This document shows, piece by piece, positions 1 through 6,494 of a stretch of 21,343 bases of DNA. Position 1 is the first letter of the stretch; each line of letters starts with the position of its first letter. Source of the DNA: Clostridia bacterium. GTDB lineage: Bacteria > Bacillota > Clostridia > Peptostreptococcales > Anaerovoracaceae. The notes below the pieces were generated by a model. That model saw only the letters and a program-made list of their open reading frames with translations, had not been told where the DNA came from and searched no databases. Made by a program: the position numbers and the translations under genes. The stretch spans positions 1 through 21,343 of the forward strand of contig CAAEEA010000068.1 of the NCBI GenBank assembly GCA_900754795.1, given 5' to 3'.

Positions 1-603
1 AAGAGGAGCCGGCAGAGTTTCTTCATATCTCCCGCCGAGTTCAGCGATCGCTCTTCCGGCGGCTTTTAGCTCAGCTTCGGCGTCTTTTCCCTTATAAGAA
101 ACGAACCGGCCTCCCGTCCGTACAAAAGGAATACACAATTCACAAAGGGTCGAAAGATTTGCTACCGCCCTTGAAACACACAGGTCGTACTTTTCCCGGT
201 GTTCTTTATTTCTCGCAAGCTCTTCGGCGCGGCCGTGAACAGTCCTCACATTATTTATTCCGAGTTCGGCGCAAAACTCATCAATGACTCTCAGCCGCTT
301 TCTGAGAGAATCAACAAGCACAAAATTTTTGTCCGGAGCCAGAACTGCCAGAGGTACGCCGGGGAATCCTCCCCCCGTACCCACATCTATGACATCTACC
401 GCCTCATCAAACTGAGGAAGTCCTATGAGAGAAATGGAATCTATGTAATGCTTTAAAACAAATTCTTCTCTGTCTCTGATCGCGGTCAGATTGATATGTT
501 CGTTGCGGGCAAGAATCATATCCATATATCTCTCAAGTTTTTTTACAGCTTCTTCCTCAAAGGGAATGTCATGTTTTTGCAGATATTCTACAAGAGCTTT
601 CAC
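1..603 (-). CDS. rsmG: 16S rRNA (guanine-N7)-methyltransferase RsmG, C-terminus cut by window edge
   Basis: RsmG (GidB) uses S-adenosylmethionine to methylate N7 of a guanine in the 530 loop of 16S rRNA (G527 in E. coli). I translated 201 codons from a GTG start; about 40 residues are missing beyond position 1 compared with the usual ~240 aa. Seen motifs: NLTAI at residues 38-42, the SAM-binding loop DVGTGGGFPG at 73-82, SRAVA at 144-148 and YKG at 170-172, all typical of the family. The GTG start (601-603) overlaps the mnmG TGA stop (600-602) as GTGA, so translation is probably coupled to mnmG. The start is chosen from that overlap and the normal length of the N-terminus. It is the last visible gene of the mnmE-mnmG-rsmG group. 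Loss of RsmG gives low-level streptomycin resistance in other bacteria. Confidence 0.95.
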   Translation of the reverse strand, partial: MKALVEYLQKHDIPFEEEAVKKLERYMDMILARNEHINLTAIRDREEFVLKHYIDSISLIGLPQFDEAVDVIDVGTGGGFPGVPLAVLAPDKNFVLVDSLRKRLRVIDEFCAELGINNVRTVHGRAEELARNKEHREKYDLCVSRAVANLSTLCELCIPFVRTGGRFVSYKGKDAEAELKAAGRAIAELGGRYEETLPAPL

Positions 604-2483
604 TTTTTCTCTCTCCTCTTTTTCTCGAGATATACAAGAAGTACGTTTATGTCCGCCGGAGAAACCCCGGATATTCTTGAAGCCTGTCCGACAGACGTTG
701 GCTTTATCTTATCAAGCTTTTGCCTCGCTTCAATTCTCAGCCCGTCTATTTTTTCGTATTCAATGTCAGAACTCAGCTTTTTTTGTTCCATTTTCTTGAA
801 TCTCTCTATCTGAGCTATCTGTTTGGATATATATCCCTCGTATTTTACTGTAACTTCCAGCTGAGTTATCTCATGATAAGAAAGTTCGGGTCTTGTCTCA
901 TCGTCTATTTCACTGAGATCATCATAGCTTATCTGAGGACGTTTAAGAAGATCTGCCATGGAAACTCCTGACTGTACGGGAGATGTGCCGTGTTTTTCAA
1001 GAAATCCGGCAACCTGTGACGGCAGAAAAGTTTTTTCTTTTAACCGCTGCAATTCTCTTTCGACATTTTCTTTTTTCTGCAGATATCTCCTGTATCTCTC
1101 CTCTGAAGCAAGTCCGAGCCTGTAAGATTTTTCTGTCAGCCTCTGATCTGCATTATCCTGCCTGAGCACGAGCCGGTACTCGGCTCTCGACGTCATTATT
1201 CTGTACGGTTCATTGGTGCCTTTTGTTACGAGATCATCTATGAGGACTCCTATGTACGCTTCGTCTCTTCCGAGCACAAACGGTTCTTTTCCGTCGAGTT
1301 TGAGGCTGGCGTTGATACCGGCCATCAGACCCTGCGCGGCCGCTTCTTCGTATCCGGAACTTCCGTTAAACTGACCGGCGCAGAAAAGATTCTCTATAAC
1401 GCGGCTTTCGAGACTGAGCTTCAGTTCCTGGGGATCTATGCAGTCATATTCTATGGCGTATGCCGGTCTTGTTATTCTTATGTTTTCAAGACCGGGTATA
1501 GTTTTGTAAAAATCTCTCTGTACGTCTTCGGGCAGGCTTGAAGACATTCCCTGTATATACATTTCATCGGTATCGAGCCCTTCCGGTTCGATAAAGAGCT
1601 GATGACGCTTCTTATCGGCAAACCTGTTAACCTTATCTTCTATTGAAGGGCAGTACCTTGGTCCTATGCCCTCGATCTGTCCTCCGAACAGAGCCGATCT
1701 GTGAAAATTAGCTCTGATCACATTGTGCGTATCTTCATTTGTATAAGTAAGCCAGCATGACACTTTGTTTTCTCCCGCTTCATCATTGAGGAAAGAAAAC
1801 GGCACGGTCTTTTCATCGCCTTTCTGTTCCTGCATCTTAGAATAATCAAGACTGCTGCCCAGACATCTGGCGGGAGTTCCCGTCTTAAACCTCCTGAGGG
1901 GAAGACCGGCTTTTTTTAGATTTTCGGCCAGAGTCACCGAAGGAGCGAGCCCGTTAGGTCCTGACGGGAAAGCGGCGCTGCCGATAAAAATCTTTCCTCC
2001 CAGAAAAGTTCCCGTGGCGAGGATAACCGCTCCCGCGGAGTAGCAGGCGCCTGTCTTTGTCACAACGCCGGTAACACGTCCGTCTTCTGTGAGTATGTCC
2101 GTCACCTCAGCCTGTTTCATATCAAGACCGGGAACAGACTCTATGTTTTTTTTCATTTCGAGATGATAACGGTTCTTGTCGGCCTGAGCCCTGAGAGAAT
2201 GTACCGCCGGTCCTTTGGCGGTATTGAGCATTTTGCTCTGTATAAAAGTCTTATCTATATTAAGCCCCATCTCGCCTCCGAGAGCGTCTATCTCTCTTAC
2301 GAGATGTCCCTTTCCGGTTCCTCCTATGGACGGATTGCAGGGCATCATGGCGATGGCTTCAAGATTCATAGAGAACATGAGGGTGGATTTTCCCATACGG
2401 GCGCAGGCAAGAGCCGCTTCACATCCGGCGTGCCCCGCGCCTACAACTATCACATCATATTCTCCCATAAAGATCTTTTCCAT
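600..2483 (-). CDS. mnmG: tRNA uridine-34 5-carboxymethylaminomethyl modification enzyme MnmG (GidA)
   Basis: MnmG is the FAD-dependent partner of MnmE. The complex adds an aminomethyl or carboxymethylaminomethyl group to C5 of wobble uridine 34 in certain tRNAs. The 627-aa length is normal. Seen: the FAD dinucleotide loop GAGHAG at residues 15-20, the CNPSIGG segment with Cys49, the family signature GPRYCPSIEDKV at 274-285 with Cys278, and a second signature from AGQFNG at 369 to about 388. The two cysteines match the positions reported as catalytic in the E. coli enzyme. The ATG at 2483 has an AAAGGA Shine-Dalgarno about six bases upstream, which favours it over the internal Met6. The gene lies 35 nt after mnmE and overlaps rsmG, so all three are probably one transcript. 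Confidence 0.97.
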   Translation of the reverse strand: MEKIFMGEYDVIVVGAGHAGCEAALACARMGKSTLMFSMNLEAIAMMPCNPSIGGTGKGHLVREIDALGGEMGLNIDKTFIQSKMLNTAKGPAVHSLRAQADKNRYHLEMKKNIESVPGLDMKQAEVTDILTEDGRVTGVVTKTGACYSAGAVILATGTFLGGKIFIGSAAFPSGPNGLAPSVTLAENLKKAGLPLRRFKTGTPARCLGSSLDYSKMQEQKGDEKTVPFSFLNDEAGENKVSCWLTYTNEDTHNVIRANFHRSALFGGQIEGIGPRYCPSIEDKVNRFADKKRHQLFIEPEGLDTDEMYIQGMSSSLPEDVQRDFYKTIPGLENIRITRPAYAIEYDCIDPQELKLSLESRVIENLFCAGQFNGSSGYEEAAAQGLMAGINASLKLDGKEPFVLGRDEAYIGVLIDDLVTKGTNEPYRIMTSRAEYRLVLRQDNADQRLTEKSYRLGLASEERYRRYLQKKENVERELQRLKEKTFLPSQVAGFLEKHGTSPVQSGVSMADLLKRPQISYDDLSEIDDETRPELSYHEITQLEVTVKYEGYISKQIAQIERFKKMEQKKLSSDIEYEKIDGLRIEARQKLDKIKPTSVGQASRISGVSPADINVLLVYLEKKRREKK

Positions 2484-2518
2484 GTGAGGTCCTTTCTGTC
2501 TGATTAAAATACGGATTC

Positions 2519-3889
2519 TTATTTTCCGAGGCAGAATCTTTCAAACACTCGGTCGATTATATCTAAAACCGCGGTCTGCCCCGTGATCTCACCGAGGGCT
2601 TCATATCCTCTGTTTACATCTATCTCAATAAATTCAAGAGGCTGTCTTTCCTTTGTCATGGCAAGAGCGTCTTCAAGGCTCTTTTCGGTTTCCTCCAGCA
2701 AAGATTTGTGTCTGGCGTTGGTAACTATATCATTTTCAACTGAACTTACGTGACCGCCGTATACGAGATTTTCCACCGCCTGGGCAAGTTCTCCGATTCC
2801 TTCGCCTTTTATGAGGGAAGTTCTGATTACCTCAGCGCCCGGCATCGGTTTTTTCAGCCTGTCTTCTGATACCACAAGTCCTTTGTCAGATTTGTTCAAA
2901 AGAACGATGGTTTTTCTTGAACCTATGAAATCAATAAGTTTATCATCTTCTTCTGTGAGAGGACTGCTGCCGTCAACCACGAGTATGATGAGATCGGCTC
3001 TGTTGAAGGCTTCCTTGCTTTTCTCAATTCCTATTTTTTCTATAGTATCTGCCGTATCGCGTATTCCTGCCGTATCTGTCAGGACTACAGGTATATCTCT
3101 GATCACAATATTTTCTTCAATAGTATCTCTTGTAGTTCCGGGAATATCTGTTACTATTGCCCTGTTTTCACCGGTAAGAGCGTTCATCAGAGAAGATTTT
3201 CCCACGTTTGGTTTTCCTATTATGGAAATCTTAAGTCCTTCCCTTATTATCTTCCCTGTACCTGCAGTGTCGAGAAGTTTTCTTACCTCAGCTTTGACGG
3301 CGCTCAGTGATTTTTCGAGATTTTCATACGTTACCTGTTCTATATCCTCGTCAGGATAATCTATATTGACAGTCAGATTAACGAGAATGTCTGCAATATC
3401 TTCTCTTATAGCGTTTATCCTGGCCGAAAATCTTCCTTCAAGCTGGCTGAGAGCCACATCAAATGTCTTGTCAGACTTTGCTCTGATGAGATCTATCACG
3501 GCTTCAGCCTGAGAAAGATCTATTCTGCCGTTCAAAAATGCTCTTTTGGTAAATTCACCTTTCCCGGCCATCTCGGCTCCGCTTCTTAGAACAAGCTCAA
3601 GGATCTTGCGAAGCGACACGAAACTCCCGTGGCACTGTATCTCCGCGACGTCCTCAGCCGTATACGTATGAGGTCCTTTCATAAAAACAGCCATTACTTC
3701 GTCCAAAGTTCTGCCGTCATCAGGATCTGTAATATGACCGTAAGAAAGAATCCTGTTTTTTATCTTACCCGAAGCAGGCGCAAATATTTTTTCGAGGATT
3801 TCATAAGCCCTGTCTCCGCTTATCCTTATTATGCCTATACCGCTTTCTCCCGGCGCCGTTGCAATAGCGGCTATGGTATCTTCTCTCAT
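2519..3889 (-). CDS. mnmE: tRNA modification GTPase MnmE (TrmE)
   Basis: MnmE is a GTPase activated by dimerisation. It binds a tetrahydrofolate one-carbon donor and works with MnmG on tRNA wobble uridine. The 456-aa length is typical. Domains: N-terminal folate-binding region (about 1-118), a helical domain, and an inserted G domain (about 220-375) with G1 GKPNVGKS at 225-232, G2 TTRD at 252-255, G3 DTAG at 272-275 and G4 NKSD at 332-335. The C-terminus ends in CLGK, matching the conserved C-x-G-K motif needed for tRNA modification. The ATG at 3889 follows AAAGGAAG by about seven bases; the ATG at 3894 is followed at once by an in-frame stop. A strong intrinsic terminator lies just upstream, so transcription depends on read-through or an internal promoter in jag. 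Confidence 0.97.
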   Translation of the reverse strand: MREDTIAAIATAPGESGIGIIRISGDRAYEILEKIFAPASGKIKNRILSYGHITDPDDGRTLDEVMAVFMKGPHTYTAEDVAEIQCHGSFVSLRKILELVLRSGAEMAGKGEFTKRAFLNGRIDLSQAEAVIDLIRAKSDKTFDVALSQLEGRFSARINAIREDIADILVNLTVNIDYPDEDIEQVTYENLEKSLSAVKAEVRKLLDTAGTGKIIREGLKISIIGKPNVGKSSLMNALTGENRAIVTDIPGTTRDTIEENIVIRDIPVVLTDTAGIRDTADTIEKIGIEKSKEAFNRADLIILVVDGSSPLTEEDDKLIDFIGSRKTIVLLNKSDKGLVVSEDRLKKPMPGAEVIRTSLIKGEGIGELAQAVENLVYGGHVSSVENDIVTNARHKSLLEETEKSLEDALAMTKERQPLEFIEIDVNRGYEALGEITGQTAVLDIIDRVFERFCLGK

Positions 3890-3907
3890 CTCATATCTTC
3901 CTTTGAC

Positions 3908-3933
3908 AAAAAAGGAGCTGTGTAGACAGCTCC
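3908..3933 (-). terminator. Intrinsic terminator between jag and mnmE
   Basis: Read on the minus strand, GGAGCTGT - CTAC - ACAGCTCC forms a perfect 8-bp stem with a four-base loop and is followed directly by six T residues. This is a textbook Rho-independent terminator. It lies just after the jag stop and only about 19 nt before the mnmE ATG, so there is no room for a promoter between them. It probably ends most rpmH-jag transcripts and limits expression of mnmE-mnmG-rsmG. Confidence 0.88.
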
Positions 3934-3940
3934 CTTGTGT

Positions 3941-4762
3941 TTATTTCAGCTCAATGATGACCCTTCTGTACGGATCCTGTCCCTCGCTTCTTGTAGTTAC
4001 CTTAGGATGGTTATGAAGCGCGGCGTGAATCACTTTTCTCTCATAAGGATTCATAGGTTCAAGCTTAACGCTTCTCCTTGTCCTTACAACTTTGTTCGCA
4101 AGTCTGAACGCAAGGGTCTGAAGAGTCTTTTCTCTCTTGGCTCTGTAGTTTTCGGCATCTATCACAACTCTCAGATAATTGTCCCGGTTTTTATTTACCA
4201 CGAGACTTGTGAGATACTGGATAGCGTCGAGAGTCTGTCCTCTTTTTCCTATGATTGTACCGGAATCTTTGCCCTGGATATTGATAAGCATGGTATCGTC
4301 GCCGATCTTAGCGCTTATTTCAAGTTCCAGTCCCATTTCTCCGGCAACTTTTTTGAGAAAATCAAGAGCTTCGTGCTCATTGCACGGAACAAGTTCATCT
4401 TCGTTTATATCAATGTGTTTAACGGTTTCAGATACCTGTTCTTCGCTATATTTATTCTTGGGTTTGTGTTCTGCTTTATGGCTGTGGCTTTTATGAGCGT
4501 GGGATTTTTCGGTTTTTTCCGGCAAAACTTCGCTAACCGCCACTTTTTCAGATTCTCCGGCATCATCTGCTTCAACGCTCTTAACAGTCTTTTTCTTTTC
4601 AACTCTGACAAGAGCAAGCTTAGATCCTATTCCGAAAAATCCTCTTGAAGACTCCTCTAAAACAGTAACATCGACCTCATCTATGGTCAGGTTCAGATCT
4701 TCCAGAGCCAGACGCACGGCTGTGTCAACATCTGTTCCCCATTTTTCAGAAAAATCTGCCAT
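3941..4762 (-). CDS. jag: RNA-binding protein Jag / KhpB (EloR)
   Basis: Jag (KhpB, EloR) is a cytoplasmic RNA-binding protein linked to cell elongation and division control in Gram-positive bacteria. It usually partners KhpA and follows yidC. With the ATG at 4762 the protein is 273 aa. Domains seen: Jag_N (about 1-55, with a GFFGIGSK loop at 41-48), a charged linker, a KH domain with the GKRG loop at 172-175, and an R3H domain at about 208-270 (Glu241, Arg242 ... His246). A longer reading from TTG at 4780 is possible but would place the start inside the GGAGG ribosome-binding site, so ATG 4762 is chosen. The linker has five histidines in twelve residues (88, 90, 93, 95, 99), which is unusual. 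It lies 23 nt after yidC and is followed by a terminator. Confidence 0.93.
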   Translation of the reverse strand: MADFSEKWGTDVDTAVRLALEDLNLTIDEVDVTVLEESSRGFFGIGSKLALVRVEKKKTVKSVEADDAGESEKVAVSEVLPEKTEKSHAHKSHSHKAEHKPKNKYSEEQVSETVKHIDINEDELVPCNEHEALDFLKKVAGEMGLELEISAKIGDDTMLINIQGKDSGTIIGKRGQTLDAIQYLTSLVVNKNRDNYLRVVIDAENYRAKREKTLQTLAFRLANKVVRTRRSVKLEPMNPYERKVIHAALHNHPKVTTRSEGQDPYRRVIIELK

Positions 4763-4785
4763 GTTTTGTTTTTCCTCCAATATTA

Positions 4786-5496
4786 TTAAGCTTTAACTGC
4801 TTTTTTCTTTTTCTTTTTCTTTGAATCGCCAATCGCTTTTTTCTTCATGCCGGCAAATCTGATATTGTAGAATATCTGAATTATCTGGTTTGCGGCCCAG
4901 TAAAGAGCAAGACCGGCCGGATAGCTTCTGGCCAGGAGAAGGATCATCACCGGGAAGAAATACCTCATAATGGCGTTCATCATTCTCATCTGGTCAGCGT
5001 TCGCCGCGCCCATTGTATTGGTCTGAGAAAAATAAGTAGATACGAAAGTGGCGATACCGGCTATTATAGGCAGTACCCACTGATCCGGCTGAGCCAGGTC
5101 AGGTATCCACAGGAAAGACTCGTGGATGGCAAAGAGCATGGAATCTGATGAAAAGTAGTTCATAGGGTTTCTCAGAAGAGCAAACAGTCCCATGATGACT
5201 ATCATCTGTATGAGCATAGGCAGACATCCGCCGTACATGCTCCCGCCTTCTTCTTTATAAAGCTCCGCCATTTTCTGATTCATCATGTTTCTGTCTTTGG
5301 CGTATTTCTGCTGGATTTCCTTTATCTTAGGCTGCATTTTAGACATGTTGATAGTAGTCTTTATCTGCTTTGCATATAAAGGATACATTACAAGCTTTAT
5401 AAGAATGGTAAAAATGACGAGAGATAAGCCATAATCACCTATAAAGTCGTATATCAAAGTAAGTATGTAACCCAGAGGGGTTGCTAATATTCCCAT
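4786..5496 (-). CDS. yidC: Membrane protein insertase YidC (Oxa1 / SpoIIIJ family)
   Basis: YidC inserts proteins into the cytoplasmic membrane, alone or with SecYEG. This 236-aa form is the short Gram-positive type without the large periplasmic domain. I see hydrophobic segments at roughly 5-20, 22-42, 89-108, 140-158 and a long hydrophobic stretch near 170-215, plus a very basic C-terminal tail (a run of lysines) that would contact the ribosome. The GGCLP motif before the third segment is typical. The groove residue that is arginine in E. coli and Bacillus is Lys34 here, a conservative change. I see no lipobox cysteine at the N-terminus, unlike Bacillus SpoIIIJ. The ATG at 5496 follows GGAGG by six bases; an ATG four bases upstream is in another frame. 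It lies 12 nt after yidD. Confidence 0.95.
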   Translation of the reverse strand: MGILATPLGYILTLIYDFIGDYGLSLVIFTILIKLVMYPLYAKQIKTTINMSKMQPKIKEIQQKYAKDRNMMNQKMAELYKEEGGSMYGGCLPMLIQMIVIMGLFALLRNPMNYFSSDSMLFAIHESFLWIPDLAQPDQWVLPIIAGIATFVSTYFSQTNTMGAANADQMRMMNAIMRYFFPVMILLLARSYPAGLALYWAANQIIQIFYNIRFAGMKKKAIGDSKKKKKKKAVKA

Positions 5497-5508
5497 TCAT
5501 TTCCTCCA

Positions 5509-5739
5509 TTATTTTAAAGGATCATATCCTCCCTCGTGGAAAGGATGACACTTTAAAATCCGTTTTATCCCAAGATAACTTCCTTTAACAGGACCGTATT
5601 TTTCAAGAGCCTGTATGAAATACACCGAACACGTAGGAGTAAATCTGCACGTCGGCGGAAAAAGAGGTGATATACATATCTGATAAAATCTGATGATCAG
5701 TATCAGGATTTTTTTAAAAAAACTGCTGATGATCTTCAT
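5509..5739 (-). CDS. yidD: Membrane protein insertion efficiency factor YidD
   Basis: YidD is a small membrane-associated protein that improves YidC-dependent insertion; its exact chemistry is unknown. The 76-aa length is typical. Seen: an amphipathic or hydrophobic N-terminus (about 1-20), the conserved CRFTPTCS segment at 31-38 with paired cysteines, and the family signature HPFHEGGYDP near the C-terminus. The start ATG (5737-5739) overlaps the rnpA TGA stop as ATGA, implying coupled translation. yidC begins 12 nt downstream, so the insertion factor and insertase are co-expressed. Confidence 0.94.
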   Translation of the reverse strand: MKIISSFFKKILILIIRFYQICISPLFPPTCRFTPTCSVYFIQALEKYGPVKGSYLGIKRILKCHPFHEGGYDPLK

Positions 5740-6074
5740 TTCATTTTCACCCCGGTTCTTTTAAAGGCAGAAATAAGGGATTTTTGTACTTCCGCGCATT
5801 TTCGGCCGCAAATAGTGTTTCTGGCTATAAATATAAAGTCATAACCTTCAGGCAGGCGGTCCTGTAAAGCTCTGTAGCTTTCTTTCATCAGTCTTTTTGC
5901 TCTGTTTCTCTTTACACTGTTTCCGACCTTTTTGCTTGCTAAAAACCCTGTTCTGTTGTAAGAAAGTCCGTTAGGGCGGTAAAACAAAACAAGATATCTG
6001 TCCCCGACAGACTTTCCTCTTTTATAGATAGCGGAAAAATCACTTTTTTTCCTCAAAACATTTTTTTTCAGCAT
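5736..6074 (-). CDS. rnpA: Ribonuclease P protein component
   Basis: RnpA binds the catalytic RNase P RNA and helps it cut the 5' leader from precursor tRNAs. The 112-aa length is normal. The key motif, the basic RNR helix SVKRNRAKRLMKE at residues 53-65, is present, along with an N-terminal region like that of the family (KKSDFSAIYKRG) and an overall strong positive charge. The start ATG (6072-6074) lies 23 nt after the rpmH stop and lacks a clear Shine-Dalgarno, so translation is probably coupled to rpmH. The stop overlaps yidD by ATGA. Confidence 0.95.
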   Translation of the reverse strand: MLKKNVLRKKSDFSAIYKRGKSVGDRYLVLFYRPNGLSYNRTGFLASKKVGNSVKRNRAKRLMKESYRALQDRLPEGYDFIFIARNTICGRKCAEVQKSLISAFKRTGVKMK

Positions 6075-6097
6075 TTCGGATCTCTCAGAGATATAAA

Positions 6098-6232
6098 CTA
6101 AGCGGTAAGTCTTTTTCTTCCTTTAGCTCTTCTTCTCTTGAGCACGTTTCTTCCGTTTTTGGTGCTCATTCTCTTTCTGAAGCCGTGTTCTTTCATCCTC
6201 TGTCTTTTTTTAGGCTGATAAGTCTGTTTCAT
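6098..6232 (-). CDS. rpmH: 50S ribosomal protein L34
   Basis: L34 is a small, very basic protein of the large ribosomal subunit. I translated it by hand: 44 aa, starting MKQTYQPKKRQRMKEHGF and ending GRKRLTA before a TAG stop at 6098-6100. The HGFRKRMSTKNGR core and the RRRAKGRK tail are diagnostic of the family. The ATG at 6230-6232 is preceded by AAAGGAG at a spacing of six bases, a strong ribosome-binding site. It is the first gene of the left-arm operon, about 65 nt downstream of the expected start site of a consensus promoter. Confidence 0.97.
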   Translation of the reverse strand: MKQTYQPKKRQRMKEHGFRKRMSTKNGRNVLKRRRAKGRKRLTA

Positions 6233-6304
6233 TTTTTTCTCCTTTCTTAAATATAGAAGTTATAAATGCGGATCTGAATTTCAATCCTGCACATATGCCT
6301 AAGT

Positions 6305-6333
6305 ATTATAAATTAAAAATGTTCAAATGTCAA
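6305..6333 (-). promoter_or_regulatory. Consensus sigma-A promoter for rpmH operon
   Basis: On the minus strand TTGACA (6328-6333) and TATAAT (6305-6310) are both exact consensus, separated by exactly 17 bases. The start site would be near 6298, giving a leader of about 65 nt before rpmH. It fires away from dnaA and so co-directionally with the leftward replication fork. Confidence 0.88.
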
Positions 6334-6364
6334 CAATTCTTTAAGTTCCCGTTTTGTTCACAAA

Positions 6365-6440
6365 GTTATCCACATTATGTGGATAACTATTCGGATAGTT
6401 TTATTTTTCAATATCATAAATTCCTCTTGCCTGTGGATAA
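6365..6440. other. oriC: oriC, upstream part: DnaA-box cluster before dnaA
   Basis: Three exact TTATCCACA boxes lie here: 6366-6374 on the plus strand, 6378-6386 on the minus strand and 6432-6440 on the minus strand. The first two face each other and form a perfect inverted repeat with 11-base arms around one central base (6365-6387). With the cluster between dnaA and dnaN this gives a bipartite origin like that of Bacillus. The rpmH and dnaA promoters lie on either side and the gene directions diverge from here. Confidence 0.9.
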
Positions 6441-6455
6441 CTTTTTGGATAGAAT
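6427..6455 (+). promoter_or_regulatory. dnaA promoter with a DnaA box in the spacer
   Basis: TTGCCT (6427-6432; 4 of 6 matches) and TAGAAT (6450-6455; 5 of 6) are spaced by 17 bases. The start site would be near 6462, about 33 nt before dnaA. The exact DnaA box at 6432-6440 starts on the last base of the -35 and continues into the spacer, so DnaA bound there would block RNA polymerase. This fits dnaA autoregulation known in other bacteria. Confidence 0.68.
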
Positions 6456-6494
6456 GTATTTGTACATACCCAATCAATAGAAGAAGGTCTTTAA

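Noticed and set aside
4763..4780. TTG start for jag six codons upstream
   Set aside because: The TTG forms part of the GGAGG ribosome-binding site itself; the ATG at 4762 is the natural start.
5395..5397. Lysine instead of arginine in the YidC groove
   Set aside because: Conservative change that I recall in many clostridial YidC proteins; not notable by itself.
6080..6092. ATCTCT-C-AGAGAT inverted repeat between rpmH and rnpA
   Set aside because: Short, with a tiny loop and no T-run; no evidence for a function.
6295..6480. 61-aa plus-strand reading frame in the oriC region
   Set aside because: It spans DnaA boxes and the dnaA promoter, has no good ribosome-binding site and no recognisable features; the DNA is explained by origin and promoter signals.
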